Shown: positions 35,590-44,939, counted from the first letter of the stretch. The stretch: DNA of 64,000 nt from Dinghuibacter silviterrae (GCF_004366355.1 NZ_SODV01000001.1:1178001-1242000), one strand, 5' to 3'. Made by a program: numbers and translations. Notes: generated from the sequence alone by a model not told the origin.

Positions 35590-36186
35590 TTACAATAATC
35601 GGGCGGTCCAGTGACCGGTTTCTTCTTCCAACTGGTATACCGCGCCGTAAGGGACGGGATAGGCCCCGAAAGCCGCTTCCAACGGGGTTTTGCAGACGTG
35701 GCAGAGGAGGGCGCGGAGGGGGCCGGCGTGGGTCACGATGGCCGCGGGGTCATTCTTCGCGGCCTGCCTGTGGCCGGTTTGCGTACCCCGGTTACCGCCG
35801 ATTTGCTCGTCCCACCAGCCGCTGCAACGCTCGTAAAGGTCGCGATAGCTTTCTCCGTTGGGCACGCGTTCGTGGACGAAATCCGACATCCACCGGTCCA
35901 GCGCGGGACCTGCGAGGTCTTGCCAGGCGCGGTTTTCCCAGTCACCGAAGTGTAGCTCTTTTAGCGCGTCGGCGGTCTCGATGGTCTGTAGCGGCCAGAG
36001 GCGCTGTGCCAATGACCGGCAACGGCTTAGTGGACTGCTGACGACACGTGCGACCTCGATGCGCAATCGGTTGCGCAAGTTTTCCACTTCATGGTCGAAC
36101 GTGTTCTTCAAGGGCACGTCGGTTTGTCCATAACAGGTCCCTTCCGGGACCTCGGGTGCGGTATGACGGATCAGGTAAACGGTCAT
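35590..36186 (-). CDS. cobC: Alpha-ribazole phosphatase (histidine phosphatase family)
   Basis: This 198-residue protein starts [26 protein letters not shown], with the RH dyad (Arg7, His8) of the histidine phosphatase superfamily and the YGQ-D motif typical of CobC. VSSPLSRCRSLAQRL near residue 50 holds the second conserved arginine, and VTHAGPLRALL near residue 152 the second histidine. CobC removes the phosphate from alpha-ribazole 5'-phosphate or from adenosylcobalamin 5'-phosphate at the end of cobalamin lower-ligand assembly. It overlaps cobS by 4 bases (ATGA) and belongs to the riboswitch-controlled operon. Confidence 0.93.
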   Translation of the reverse strand: MTVYLIRHTAPEVPEGTCYGQTDVPLKNTFDHEVENLRNRLRIEVARVVSSPLSRCRSLAQRLWPLQTIETADALKELHFGDWENRAWQDLAGPALDRWMSDFVHERVPNGESYRDLYERCSGWWDEQIGGNRGTQTGHRQAAKNDPAAIVTHAGPLRALLCHVCKTPLEAAFGAYPVPYGAVYQLEEETGHWTARLL

Positions 36187-36947
36187 TGGCTGGCAATAAT
36201 ATAAGCACCCAGATAAATAGTCAACTCTGTTACCTGTTGGATGGCGCCTAAGCAGTCGCCGGTATACCCGCCGATCCAGCGGGCGAAATAGCGGGCCAGG
36301 CCGAAGGTGACAAGGGCCGCGGGCACTAGTGTCAACAGGTAGGCCGGGGGCAGCATCAGCGCTGGAACAACAAGCACGCCCAGCGCCAGTAGGATACCTA
36401 CCGGTTGCAAGCGACCGGTGACGTCCCTGGATTTGCTGGCTTCCGTGTCGCCGGCGTAGGGATAGGTTTGCATGATCGCCACCGGGAATAGGCGGCTGGC
36501 CGCGTGGGCGAAGAGCAGTAGCGCTACCAGCGGCGCTCCCGTCAGCGCTTGCAGCGTCAGGAACTTGAGCCCCAGCATTGCGCCCAGCCCAATGACGCCG
36601 AAGGTGCCCAGGCGGGAATCCTTCATGATGGCCAGGATTTTTTCTTTGGTCCAGCCCCCGCCAAAGCCGTCACACACGTCGGCGAAGCCGTCTTCGTGAA
36701 AGGCGCCGGTGGCGAGGATACTGGAGACCATGGAGGCCACCAGGGCGATGTTCACCGGGAACACGAGCCGGGCGGCTTCGTAGACGCCGGCGGCGATGAG
36801 TCCTACGATCAACCCCACCCAGGGAAAATACCGGGGGGCTTGCCGGAGGTACTCGGGGCGGTGGTCGGTCCATCGGGGGACGGGTAAACGCGTCAGGAAC
36901 ATGACAGCGGTGAAGAAGACGCGGACTTCGCGGCGGAGCCGGCTCAT
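36183..36947 (-). CDS. cobS: Adenosylcobinamide-GDP ribazoletransferase
   Basis: The start at 36947 gives 254 residues, close to the usual 245-260, and is preceded by AAAGGAGGTC, one of the best Shine-Dalgarno sites in the window. Upstream in-frame codons would add about 80 low-complexity residues inside cobT and were rejected. [16 protein letters not shown] is the typical N-terminus, and [19 protein letters not shown] near residue 72 is the metal-binding DGxxD-type motif. The protein is polytopic. It joins adenosylcobinamide-GDP and alpha-ribazole (or its phosphate) to make adenosylcobalamin. It overlaps both cobT and cobC by 4 bases. Confidence 0.93.
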   Translation of the reverse strand: MSRLRREVRVFFTAVMFLTRLPVPRWTDHRPEYLRQAPRYFPWVGLIVGLIAAGVYEAARLVFPVNIALVASMVSSILATGAFHEDGFADVCDGFGGGWTKEKILAIMKDSRLGTFGVIGLGAMLGLKFLTLQALTGAPLVALLLFAHAASRLFPVAIMQTYPYAGDTEASKSRDVTGRLQPVGILLALGVLVVPALMLPPAYLLTLVPAALVTFGLARYFARWIGGYTGDCLGAIQQVTELTIYLGAYIIASQ

Positions 36948-38023
36948 GGAGCGACCTCCTTTCCGGCGGCGCCAGCCGCCGCATCTTCGCCGGCCTGGCT
37001 CACCCCCGCGTCCGCGAAACTGGCCATTTCCACCAGGAAGGCCGCCGCGGCACGCACCAGCGGAACGACCAGGGCTGCGCCGGTACCCTCCCCAAGCCTC
37101 AGGTCCAGGCGCAACAAGGGTTTGACGTGCAGGTACTCCAGGAGACGCCGGTGCCCCTGTTCGTGGCTTTCGTGGGCGAAAATGCAATAGTCGAGGACCG
37201 CAGGCTCCATATCATGGGCGGCTAAAAGAGCGGCGCTGGTGATAAAACCATCGACGATGATCGTCATGCCGTTTTCGGCGGCGCGCAACATGGCGCCCGT
37301 CATCATAGCGATCTCGAAGCCGCCGAAGGCCTGTAGGGCTTCGCGTCCGTTCCTGACCGGGTGTAGGGACAAGGCCCGGGCGGCTGTGGCGCGTTTGGTG
37401 TCGAGTTGGGTGTCGGTCACACCGGTCCCCCGGCCGATACACGAGGCCAGGGGGATACCCGTCAGGGAGGCCATGATGAGGGCGGCGGAAGTGGTGTTCC
37501 CGATGCCCATTTCCCCAAAAGCAACGGTATTGCAACCGGTGGCTTGCAGCTCGTCCACCAAGGAAGCGCCCTTGTCCAGGGCTGCCTGGCATTCCCGGGC
37601 AGTCATGGCGGGGCCCTCCAGGTAATTGCGGGTGCCCCGTGCGATGGAGGCATTATAAAAGAGGGGGGAGTCGAGGACCTCGGGGTCGAAAACCATGTTT
37701 ACACCCGCGTCCACGACCTTCAGGGCAATATCGTTGAGACGGCAAAAGACATTGATGGCGGCCCCGCCACGGATGAAATTCACGACCATCTGGGCGGTCA
37801 CGGCCTGGGGATAGGGGTTGACCAGACCGGTGGCGGCGATCCCATGATCCCCGGCAAAGACCAGCAGGGAAGGACGCACGACAGCAGGAGTCAGGGTTTG
37901 CTGGATCAACCCGAGCTGGAGGGCCAGGTCTTCGAGCTGTCCGAGGGAACCCGGGGGCTTTGTCTTGTGGTTGATTTTGTCGAGCAGGGCTTCCCTCAGG
38001 GAGGCGTCGGGGGTGATAAGCAT
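36944..38023 (-). CDS. cobT: Nicotinate-nucleotide-dimethylbenzimidazole phosphoribosyltransferase
   Basis: This 359-residue enzyme carries the CobT features [17 protein letters not shown] near residue 22, [11 protein letters not shown] near residue 52, and [14 protein letters not shown] near residue 310, where Glu312 corresponds to the catalytic base. It transfers phosphoribose from nicotinate mononucleotide to a lower-ligand base such as 5,6-dimethylbenzimidazole. The last ~25 residues are Ala/Gly-rich. It lies 1 base after the PP-loop gene stop and overlaps cobS by 4 bases, consistent with a single cobalamin-assembly operon. Confidence 0.95.
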   Translation of the reverse strand: MLITPDASLREALLDKINHKTKPPGSLGQLEDLALQLGLIQQTLTPAVVRPSLLVFAGDHGIAATGLVNPYPQAVTAQMVVNFIRGGAAINVFCRLNDIALKVVDAGVNMVFDPEVLDSPLFYNASIARGTRNYLEGPAMTARECQAALDKGASLVDELQATGCNTVAFGEMGIGNTTSAALIMASLTGIPLASCIGRGTGVTDTQLDTKRATAARALSLHPVRNGREALQAFGGFEIAMMTGAMLRAAENGMTIIVDGFITSAALLAAHDMEPAVLDYCIFAHESHEQGHRRLLEYLHVKPLLRLDLRLGEGTGAALVVPLVRAAAAFLVEMASFADAGVSQAGEDAAAGAAGKEVAP

Positions 38024-38024
38024 A

Positions 38025-38720
38025 TCAGGCGATTAGGTCACAAAAATAAAAACCTGCGTTCGCATACGTACGGTAGACGACTTCGCCTTTCCGGAAAGGA
38101 ACGGGTTCCCGGAAAAGAGGACCGGCATACACAAAAGAATGGAATTCGCCATTCTCCCCGCAAGGGTCGACGTCCGGTGGCAGGTCATTCAGGAGGGAAC
38201 GGTCGAGCAGGCGGCCGGCAAACGAGGCGTCGAGACGTGTGCCGTCGACGCAAACAATGACAGCCTGGAAACCGAGGTCGATAAACTCCAACAGGAGGTC
38301 GCGGGTGGGCCTCTGCCAGAGCGGAAAGGCGGCCGTCCAACCGGCTTCTGCAAGGTTCTTTTCCCGGTAGGCGCGGAGGTCTTCGAGAAAGATGTCGCCA
38401 AATAAGGCCGTATGGATGCCCTCCGTGCCCATTTCCAGCAGGGCGTTCCTGAGGACGGCATTGTAGGTGTCCATACCGGCGTCCTCGGCTAAAAAGGCTT
38501 TTTTTAAGGGGATTCCAATGGCCGCGGCCTGCCGGTCCAGGAGGTTTTCCCGAACCCCGTGCATGCTCACCCGGGCGTATTCCCGGCTCAGCGTAGTCAG
38601 GAGGCAGCGGACCTCGTAGTCGCCCGTCTGCAGGGCCGTCCACAAGGCGAGGGCGGAGTCCTTGCCTCCGCTCCAGTTGAACATCGCGGGCGTGGCGCCC
38701 AAAATATTTCCGGGCGTCAT
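38025..38720 (-). CDS. Dph6-like PP-loop ATPase in the cobalamin operon
   Basis: The ATG at 38720 overlaps the cobU stop by 4 bases and gives 231 residues. The frame stays open further upstream but within cob[15 protein letters not shown] at 14-27 is the PP-loop that binds and splits [21 protein letters not shown] near residue 112 and the C-terminal [16 protein letters not shown] match diphthine-ammonia ligase (Dph6/ATPBD4, PF01902). Bacteria have no diphthamide, so the substrate must differ. Its place between cobU and cobT suggests an amidation or adenylation step in corrinoid salvage; this is inference. The fold assignment is firm. Confidence 0.87.
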   Translation of the reverse strand: MTPGNILGATPAMFNWSGGKDSALALWTALQTGDYEVRCLLTTLSREYARVSMHGVRENLLDRQAAAIGIPLKKAFLAEDAGMDTYNAVLRNALLEMGTEGIHTALFGDIFLEDLRAYREKNLAEAGWTAAFPLWQRPTRDLLLEFIDLGFQAVIVCVDGTRLDASFAGRLLDRSLLNDLPPDVDPCGENGEFHSFVYAGPLFREPVPFRKGEVVYRTYANAGFYFCDLIA

Positions 38721-39229
38721 GGCGCACCTTTTATCGTCACGGGGATCCCCGACACCATCAGGACGACACGCTCCGCCAGACGGGCGGCGTACTGGTTGGC
38801 CCACCCCTGAAGATCGGTAAACCGCCGCCCAACCTCCGTCTCGGCGTGGACCCCCATACCAATCTCGTTGGTGACAATAAAGAAGGTACCGGGGGTCCGG
38901 TGCAGGACGTCGACCTCGGCCTGGAAGGCGTTGAGCGAGCGCGCCACGTCCTGCGCTTCGTCTACGAAGAAATTGGTCAGCCAGAGGGTGACACAATCGA
39001 TCACGGCAACGCGGCCATGTAAAGAGAGCCGGTGTATATATTTTTCCTCCTCCACACACTCCCAGGCGGCGTTTCTTTCGGCCCGGTGCCGGTCCACCCG
39101 CTCCCGGAACTCCTCGTCCCAGATCCGGGCGGTGGCCACGTGGAGGGGCCTGGGGGAAAGGGCCAGGGCCTGTTCGGAGGCATACCGGCTTTTCCCGCTG
39201 CGGGCGCCACCCGTGACCAGGATGATCAT
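38717..39229 (-). CDS. cobU: Adenosylcobinamide kinase / adenosylcobinamide-phosphate guanylyltransferase
   Basis: This 170-residue protein has the P-loop GGARSGKS at 7-14 and the histidine-containing segment ERVDRHRAERNAAWECVEE near residue 43, where the guanylylated histidine lies in CobU. VVVIDCVTLWLTNFF-like strand near residue 73 and FFIVTNEIGMGVHAE near residue 115 fit the family. It phosphorylates adenosylcobinamide and attaches GMP to form adenosylcobinamide-GDP, the substrate of CobS. It overlaps both neighbours by 4 bases. Length is typical. Confidence 0.94.
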   Translation of the reverse strand: MIILVTGGARSGKSRYASEQALALSPRPLHVATARIWDEEFRERVDRHRAERNAAWECVEEEKYIHRLSLHGRVAVIDCVTLWLTNFFVDEAQDVARSLNAFQAEVDVLHRTPGTFFIVTNEIGMGVHAETEVGRRFTDLQGWANQYAARLAERVVLMVSGIPVTIKGAP

Positions 39230-39801
39230 TGGATGGCCGGTTGGAGCGCCCGGTGGTGCCGGTTCATCCAGGCAAACGAACCAAAGAGGATCGTGCCATA
39301 GACGAGGGTTCCCGCGAGCACAAAGCGCTCATAGGGAATGGCGGCCACCAGACATTCGACAAAACCTGCCCCTGTTTTCGGGTACATCGTGCCTTCCAGC
39401 CATACCCCGAAGTCGGTAACGATCCAGTGGATCAGGACGGAGAGCACGGTGGCGAGGAGCACCCGGGTCACCGTGACCTTCCGGAGCAACAAACGACCTG
39501 TCACGACCATCAGAGCGAACGCCCCGTAGGTCCAGTAAAAATTTTCGTAGAAAAGCCGCCAGTGCCCATAAAAGACAAAGCGGTCCAGCAAAAGATCGCT
39601 GATCCACAGCGTCAGCAGGGGCCAGCCAAAAGCCTTGACCCGGTTGCTGAAGCAGGCACCCCCGAAAAGAGCCATGGCCCCGATGGGGGTGAACACGGCC
39701 AGGGGAGAAAGGTGGGGGTCCGTTGAAAAAATCACCCTGAGGGCGGCCACTGCCAGGAGCAAAGCGAGGACGGCGGGCGTCCGGGGATTGAATCGGGTCA
39801 T
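39226..39801 (-). CDS. DUF6580-like membrane protein, possible corrinoid or cobalt uptake component
   Basis: This 191-residue protein has about five or six hydrophobic helices (about residues 10-25, 38-55, 85-105, 110-130, 155-180). The order LSPLAVFTPIGAMALFGGA, then LTLWISDLLLDRFVFYGHW, matches the DUF6580 family, whose topology resembles substrate-binding components of ECF transporters. No function is established. It lies between btuB and cobU, 4 bases overlapping cobU, under the same riboswitch. A role in moving cobalt, corrinoid or a lower-ligand base across the inner membrane is the simplest guess. No btuCDF genes are visible. Confidence 0.72.
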   Translation of the reverse strand: MTRFNPRTPAVLALLLAVAALRVIFSTDPHLSPLAVFTPIGAMALFGGACFSNRVKAFGWPLLTLWISDLLLDRFVFYGHWRLFYENFYWTYGAFALMVVTGRLLLRKVTVTRVLLATVLSVLIHWIVTDFGVWLEGTMYPKTGAGFVECLVAAIPYERFVLAGTLVYGTILFGSFAWMNRHHRALQPAIQ

Positions 39802-39810
39802 AAAAATATT

Positions 39811-41787
39811 TTATAGGTAAAGTCTCAGTCCACCCGTAAAGGTAAATCCTAAAGTGTTATATCCATAGGTTTCCATGTAGGTGGCGCCGGTGATGTTCCG
39901 GGCGTCTACAAAAAACTTGATGTGCTGCCAACTGGGGAGCTTGTACTCAGCGTAAGCGTTCCAAAGGGTAAAGGCGTGGAGGGTCCCCTTTGCGTCGCCG
40001 CCGATGTTCCCATCGTAGTACAGGTCCGTGCGCTTGTCTTGCCATTGGACGTTGGTACTCACGAAAAAGCCGTTCCTAAACTGGTAGGATAGGGCGGCCC
40101 CGGCGCTGTTTTTCGGAATACGGTAGAGACCGGGATAGGTGGTATCGCTGCCGCCTTCTCCGGATTTGTCCGTAACGGTCCCCGTGACATAGGTATAATT
40201 GGCGGTCAGTTGGAGCCGGGGGATGATGGTCCAACTGGCTTCCGTCTCCACGCCCTGCTGGCGTTCCTTGTTCTGGTTGATGTACAGGCCGTAGGGGGGT
40301 GTTGACGTGGAGGAAAAGAAAATGACGTCCTGCAGCCACCGGTCGAAGTACGCCGCCCTCAGCCGGAAGGGGCCGGCCGTGTATTCCGCCCCGCCTTCCA
40401 GGGACAGGGCTTTTTCGGGCTTCAGGTCCTTGTTGCCATAAGATGAGTAGAGCTGGTAAAGGGAGGGGACCTTATACCCGCTGGAAAAATTAGCGAATAG
40501 TTTTATCCTGTGGGCGATGGTCACGGAGGGGTCGGCATTAAATACAAGGCTGTTCCCGTATCTGGAATTGTTGTTGTACCGTAGACCGCCGTCCAGGTAT
40601 ACACCCCCGGGGAGTTTGGCTGTCGCCGACGCGTACACCCCGACCTGTTGATAGTGGGCACTGTCTTTGGAAAGGACACCCGGACTTACGGGGGACCCGG
40701 GGTAGAGATACAGGGATGTTTGCTCCGTCGACAGGTGGCGGTAATCGACACCCCCGACGACGTTGACGCGGCCGGTGACGGGATAGCTTACAAAGGCCTC
40801 CCCGTAATGTTCATACCCGGTAAAAGCATCAGACGAGAAAAAGCCCTTGGCGTTCAGGTTGGGCAACGAATCGTCCAGGTCGTTGCGATGAGTCCGGTTA
40901 AAAGCATAGACCAGGTGAAGCTGGCCCTTCCCCAGTTGTGCCAGCGACTGGACGCCCGTTTGCAGGTTGGTTAGCGTATAGGTAAAGCTGGTGTCGACTA
41001 AGAAGGATCCTCCATCCGCGCTGCCGTCGAAGTGGCTATAGCGCAAAAATGGGGAAATGGTGACGCCTTTGGCCGCCTGCCAGTCCAGCGCGGCATGAAA
41101 AGCGTATTGTTTGGACCCGTCCCGGGGGTTTGGGGTGCCGGGCATGGTATCGGTTGCCTCGGGAATACCGTCGGTTTTATAATAACCAAAACCCGCGTTG
41201 TACTTTAAAACCCGCCCTACCTTACCGCCTGCGGAAACATTGCCGCTCCAGGTATTGTTGGTCCCATAGCTGCCCTGTCCGGCCAGCGCGATGGGTTTGT
41301 CGGCTCCTTTTTTTGTGATAATGTTGATCACTCCGGCAATGGCGTCCGATCCATACAATACAGACTGGCTGCCTTTGACGATCTCAATGCGGTCGATGTC
41401 TTCCAGGGTCAGGGACCGGAGGTCGATGCTGTTGTCCGTGCTGGAGGCGTCCATCAGGGGAACGCCGTCCACCATGATGAGCGTATAGCCGTTACCGGCG
41501 CCTTCCATATAGATGGACTTGACCGATCCGGGGTTGCTGCCGGCGCCGCCGACTATGATACCGGGTTGCTCGCCCAGTATCTGGGAAAGGCTTTTGGCGC
41601 CGCTCCGTTCAAGTTGTGCACGGGTGATCACATCAACCATCTTACCGGTCTGGGAAAGTTTGGTGGACGTTTTGTCGGCAGTGATAACGACCTCGTCCAG
41701 CTGACGGGAACGGGTGGTGTCGGTTTGGGCCCGGAGCAAACCGGGGATAAGCAGGACCAGTGAAGCGTAAAATCCTTTCATTCGCAT
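39811..41787 (-). CDS. btuB: TonB-dependent vitamin B12 receptor
   Basis: This 658-residue protein has a signal peptide (about 1-20), a TonB box DEVVITA near residue 30 and a plug domain with GEQPGIIVGGAGSNPGSV, VDGVPLMD and IEIVKGSQSVLYGSDAIAGVINIIT (about 85-165). The remaining 490 residues are amphipathic strands ending in aromatic residues, fitting a 22-strand barrel. It should import cobalamin or other corrinoids across the outer membrane with TonB energy. B12 specificity comes from the cobalamin riboswitch upstream and the cob genes downstream. The DUF6580 gene starts 9 bases after its stop. Confidence 0.93.
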   Translation of the reverse strand: MRMKGFYASLVLLIPGLLRAQTDTTRSRQLDEVVITADKTSTKLSQTGKMVDVITRAQLERSGAKSLSQILGEQPGIIVGGAGSNPGSVKSIYMEGAGNGYTLIMVDGVPLMDASSTDNSIDLRSLTLEDIDRIEIVKGSQSVLYGSDAIAGVINIITKKGADKPIALAGQGSYGTNNTWSGNVSAGGKVGRVLKYNAGFGYYKTDGIPEATDTMPGTPNPRDGSKQYAFHAALDWQAAKGVTISPFLRYSHFDGSADGGSFLVDTSFTYTLTNLQTGVQSLAQLGKGQLHLVYAFNRTHRNDLDDSLPNLNAKGFFSSDAFTGYEHYGEAFVSYPVTGRVNVVGGVDYRHLSTEQTSLYLYPGSPVSPGVLSKDSAHYQQVGVYASATAKLPGGVYLDGGLRYNNNSRYGNSLVFNADPSVTIAHRIKLFANFSSGYKVPSLYQLYSSYGNKDLKPEKALSLEGGAEYTAGPFRLRAAYFDRWLQDVIFFSSTSTPPYGLYINQNKERQQGVETEASWTIIPRLQLTANYTYVTGTVTDKSGEGGSDTTYPGLYRIPKNSAGAALSYQFRNGFFVSTNVQWQDKRTDLYYDGNIGGDAKGTLHAFTLWNAYAEYKLPSWQHIKFFVDARNITGATYMETYGYNTLGFTFTGGLRLYL

Positions 41788-41818
41788 GGTTTTAAACTTA
41801 TCGAGTGAAAGGGGGATG

Positions 41819-41842
41819 AAAGCGCCTGCTGATAAGGCGCTT
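41819..41842 (-). promoter_or_regulatory. Hairpin between riboswitch and btuB, possible expression platform
   Basis: On the minus strand, AAGCGCCT (41842-41835) pairs with AGGCGCTT (41827-41820) across a 7-base loop. The stem lies after the B12 box and about 32 bases before the btuB ATG. No U-tract follows, so a classic terminator is unlikely; the hairpin may affect translation or be part of a switch with the aptamer. Confidence 0.45.
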
Positions 41843-41884
41843 CTCTCTCCCGCTTTTCACCCGAAAGCGCGTAAGATAACGATG

Positions 41885-42055
41885 GATTCTGGCAGGTCTT
41901 CTGGCTTGCTCCACCCGGGGCGCCTTCCCGTTCCGTGGAACAGTGGCTTTTTGCCGCGGGTATATCTGTGGAGTTTACAGCTACGGGGATAGCGCCGGAT
42001 TTGCACCGGTCTTCCCTTTTAACCCTTTACCCTAAGGGTAAAGAGACCAACATCC
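41885..42055 (-). ncRNA. Cobalamin riboswitch upstream of btuB
   Basis: Read on the minus strand, the region holds the main conserved elements of the cobalamin aptamer in the right order: GGTGCAAATCCGG with GCTATCCCCGTAGCTGT, then GCCACTG (41947-41941), GGGAAGG, and the B12 box AGCCAGAAGACCTGCC (41906-41891). It lies about 100 bases before the btuB start. When adenosylcobalamin binds, such switches reduce expression downstream, here of btuB and the cob operon. The exact 5' border is approximate. Confidence 0.95.
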
Positions 42056-42103
42056 GCCGCAAAGATCATTTAAATTCCATAATTTCAGCCATATTTTTGC
42101 CTT

Positions 42104-43561
42104 ATGCGAAAACTTACCCTTGTGTTACTCTTCGGTACCTCTGTAACGGCGCCTGGTCTCGTCAGGGCGCAGGAAAAATGGGGGCTGCGCAAATGTGTCG
42201 AATATGCGATGGCGAACAACATATCGGTAAGACAAGCAGACATCGACGCCCGGATCTCGGAGCTCACCTTCAAACAAAGCAGGGCGGCCCAGTACGGGCA
42301 GTGGTCCTTCAACACGGGGCTGGGCCTGAGTTTTGGGTATTCTGTAGACCCGACCACCAACCAATTTATCGCCACGGACTTTCTTTATCAAAGCTATACC
42401 CTGCAAGGAGGCGTGAACCTGTTCAACTGGTTTAGCCAGCGCCGCCTGATCGAATCCAACAAGTTGAGTTACCTGGCGGCAAAAACCAATATCGACAAGG
42501 TCCGCAACGACGTCTCCTTAAACGTATCGGCAGCCTACCTAACGGCCCTGGCTGCACGCCAACAGGTCGACATCAGCATTGCCCAGGTACAGCTGAGCCG
42601 GGACCAGTTGACCAACACCCAAAAGCTGGTCGATGCGGGCTCTCAACCGGAGCTGAACGCCGCGGAGCTGGAAGCCCAACTGGCCAGCGACAGCGCCGCC
42701 CTCATCTCCGCCCAGGCTACGTATGACCAGGACGTCCTGCAACTCAAAGCTACCCTGAGCCTGGACGCCGCCTATCCCTTCGTGTTGGATACACCCGCCG
42801 TGGAGACCATACCGGTCGAACCCATCGGGGAGTTGCAACCCGACCTGGTCTACGCCATGGCCGAAAGGACCTTCCCACAATCCCAGCTCAACGAATACCG
42901 CATACAAGCCGCCGACAAGGCGTATGCTTCCGCCAAGGGTCAGCTGTATCCCACGATCCAGGTCTTCGGCAGCCTTGGAGATCGTTTCTCGAACACCTTT
43001 AAACAGTTGAGCACTGCAAAGTTGGCGGGGATCGATACGACCGCGTATTTCGTCTACAACAACGGGGTCGTCAACAACGTCCTTTCCCCCAATTATACCT
43101 ACGGTTATACCAAGAATTCCTTTGGCCAGTTGTGGCAGGGTTACTGGAACCAGCTCGACCAGAATTTCGGGCAGCAGGTGGGGATACAGCTCAACGTACC
43201 GATCTTTAACGGCAACCAGGCCCGTACCGCCGTGAAAAAAGCAAAGCTCAACATCCGGTCCGCCGAGCTCCAGAAAGAAAGCGATCTGCTGACGCTAAAG
43301 CAAAACGTCTACCAGGCATTTTCCGCAGCCGTGGCCGCCATGGAGCGTTTCCAGGCCAACCGGAAAGCCCTGACGACGGCCCAGACGTCGTTCGACCTGG
43401 CCAGCAAGCGCTATTCCATCGGCTTGCTCAATACCATCGACTATATTACGAACCAGAATAACCTTTTCAAAGCCAAGATCAACCTGCTCGGCTCCCAGTA
43501 CGACTATGTGTTCAAGATGAAGGTGCTTGAATTTTACAAGGGGCAGGGCGTGAAGTTCTAA
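42104..43561 (+). CDS. TolC-family outer-membrane efflux protein
   Basis: This 485-residue protein has a signal peptide (about 1-22, ending LVRA|Q) and the two-fold repeated helical layout of TolC: WGLRKCVEYAMANNISVRQADID near residue 26, LFNWFSQRRLIESNKLSYLAA near residue 105, and VGIQLNVPIFNGNQARTAVKKAKLN near residue 365. Long heptad-like helices between them form the periplasmic tunnel. It should be the outer-membrane channel for a tripartite exporter whose adaptor gene follows 19 bases later. No permease gene accompanies the pair. Confidence 0.92.
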   Translation: MRKLTLVLLFGTSVTAPGLVRAQEKWGLRKCVEYAMANNISVRQADIDARISELTFKQSRAAQYGQWSFNTGLGLSFGYSVDPTTNQFIATDFLYQSYTLQGGVNLFNWFSQRRLIESNKLSYLAAKTNIDKVRNDVSLNVSAAYLTALAARQQVDISIAQVQLSRDQLTNTQKLVDAGSQPELNAAELEAQLASDSAALISAQATYDQDVLQLKATLSLDAAYPFVLDTPAVETIPVEPIGELQPDLVYAMAERTFPQSQLNEYRIQAADKAYASAKGQLYPTIQVFGSLGDRFSNTFKQLSTAKLAGIDTTAYFVYNNGVVNNVLSPNYTYGYTKNSFGQLWQGYWNQLDQNFGQQVGIQLNVPIFNGNQARTAVKKAKLNIRSAELQKESDLLTLKQNVYQAFSAAVAAMERFQANRKALTTAQTSFDLASKRYSIGLLNTIDYITNQNNLFKAKINLLGSQYDYVFKMKVLEFYKGQGVKF

Positions 43562-43580
43562 CTACACAAAACTTTATCTA

Positions 43581-44939
43581 ATGAAGAAATTCCTGTTGTG
43601 GACTTTGATCGTTCTCGTGGTCTTGGCTATCGTATTCTTTGTGATGAAAGCGATGAGCGGAGATGCAGGTATCAAGGTGGCCGTCGACAAAACCTATTAC
43701 CGGGACATCACAGAGCTTGTCAGCGCTTCGGGAAAAGTATACCCGGAAATAGAGGTCAAGGTGAGTTCCGACGTTAGCGGGGAAGTCACGGAGCTGTTGG
43801 TCAAGGAAGGAGATACTGTTAAAAAAGGCCAGGTGGTGGCCCGTATTTACGCCGACATTTACAATTCCAGCCGCCAGCGCGCCGAAGCCATCGTCGACCA
43901 GCAGCAAGCCTCAGTGGACAATTCCAGGGCGTCCATTGCCAGCTATAAAGCCCAACTGGACCAGGCCGAAGCCGCATTTAACCGCGAAAAAACCCTCCTG
44001 GACGAAAAGGTGGTTTCCCGGTCCGAATTCGAAACGACCCAAAGCCAATACCTCACCGCCCAGGCCAACTATAACGCCGCCCTCCAGAACGTACGCAGCG
44101 GCCAGGCCGGCGTCATTTCCGCCCGGGCCAGCCTGACAGAGGCAGACAAAGACCTCTCCCGGACCATCATCCTGGCACCCATGGACGGGCTTGTTTCGCT
44201 GCTCAGTGTCAAAAAAGGCGAACGCGTTGTGGGGACCGCGCAAATGGCGGGTACCGAGATGATGCGCGTGGCCGATATGAGCCAGATCGAAGTCCAGGTG
44301 GACGTAGGAGAAAACGATATTCCCAAGGTCCGCATCGGGGACAGCGCCCAAGTAGAGGTAGACGCCTACAACAACCGGAAGTTCCGGGGCGTGGTCACGC
44401 AGATCGCCAACGGCAATGCCGCCCTGACCTCTTCCGTAACCACCACGACCAGCAATACCGATGTCACCAACTATAAGGTACACGTCCGGTTGATCCCGTC
44501 CTCCTATAAAGACCTGATCGTACCCCACAAATCGTTTCCTTTCCGCCCTGGTATGAGCGCCAGTGCCGACATCGAGACGCGGAGCAAAACCCACGTCCTG
44601 GCCGTCCCCATTCTTTCGGTGACAACAGCCGCCCCCGAAGGCCTTTCCGCCAAGACACAGGCCGCCGAAAAGAAAGAGCTGGCGGCTTCGCGGGGTGACG
44701 ATGCCTCCGGCGCGCCCAACGACCTCATGGAAGTCCTGTTCCAGGTACGTGGCGACACCGTACGGAGAATTACCGTGACCACGGGTATCCAGGACAACGA
44801 CTATATCGAAATCCTGAGTGGCATTCAACCCGGAGACACGGTGGTGAGCGCGCCCTTCAACGCCATCAGCAAGGAACTGAAAACCGGTACAAAAATCAAG
44901 ATTACCCCCAAGGAAAAATTGTTTGAAATCAAGGATTGA
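43581..44939 (+). CDS. HlyD/MacA-type periplasmic adaptor subunit
   Basis: This 452-residue membrane-fusion protein has an N-terminal membrane anchor (about 5-25, LLWTLIVLVVLAIVFFV), a lipoyl half-motif YPEIEVKVSSDVSGEVTELLVKEGDTVKKGQVVARI (about 55-90), a long coiled-coil hairpin (about 95-180), and a second lipoyl half with SRTIILAPMDGLVSLL near residue 195. The following beta-barrel domain resembles MacA. It should link an inner-membrane pump to the TolC-like protein encoded upstream. No MacB-like ABC or RND permease gene is next to it; gpsA starts at its stop codon instead. Confidence 0.92.
   Translation: MKKFLLWTLIVLVVLAIVFFVMKAMSGDAGIKVAVDKTYYRDITELVSASGKVYPEIEVKVSSDVSGEVTELLVKEGDTVKKGQVVARIYADIYNSSRQRAEAIVDQQQASVDNSRASIASYKAQLDQAEAAFNREKTLLDEKVVSRSEFETTQSQYLTAQANYNAALQNVRSGQAGVISARASLTEADKDLSRTIILAPMDGLVSLLSVKKGERVVGTAQMAGTEMMRVADMSQIEVQVDVGENDIPKVRIGDSAQVEVDAYNNRKFRGVVTQIANGNAALTSSVTTTTSNTDVTNYKVHVRLIPSSYKDLIVPHKSFPFRPGMSASADIETRSKTHVLAVPILSVTTAAPEGLSAKTQAAEKKELAASRGDDASGAPNDLMEVLFQVRGDTVRRITVTTGIQDNDYIEILSGIQPGDTVVSAPFNAISKELKTGTKIKITPKEKLFEIKD

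Noticed and set aside
35277-36041. A 254-codon open frame on the plus strand
   Set aside because: It is antisense to marC and cobC, both of which have clear family motifs; its Arg/Gly-rich content is a shadow of GC-rich coding DNA.
36948-37187. N-terminal extension of cobS
   Set aside because: The extra 80 residues are Arg/Gly/Pro-rich, overlap cobT and lack conservation features; a strong Shine-Dalgarno site supports the start at 36947.
37406-38260. A 284-codon open frame on the plus strand
   Set aside because: It lies opposite cobT and the PP-loop ATPase gene and encodes no recognisable domain.
42092-42099. TATTTTTG box before the TolC-family gene
   Set aside because: It matches TAnnTTTG but ends 4 bases before the ATG, so transcription would begin at or after the start codon.
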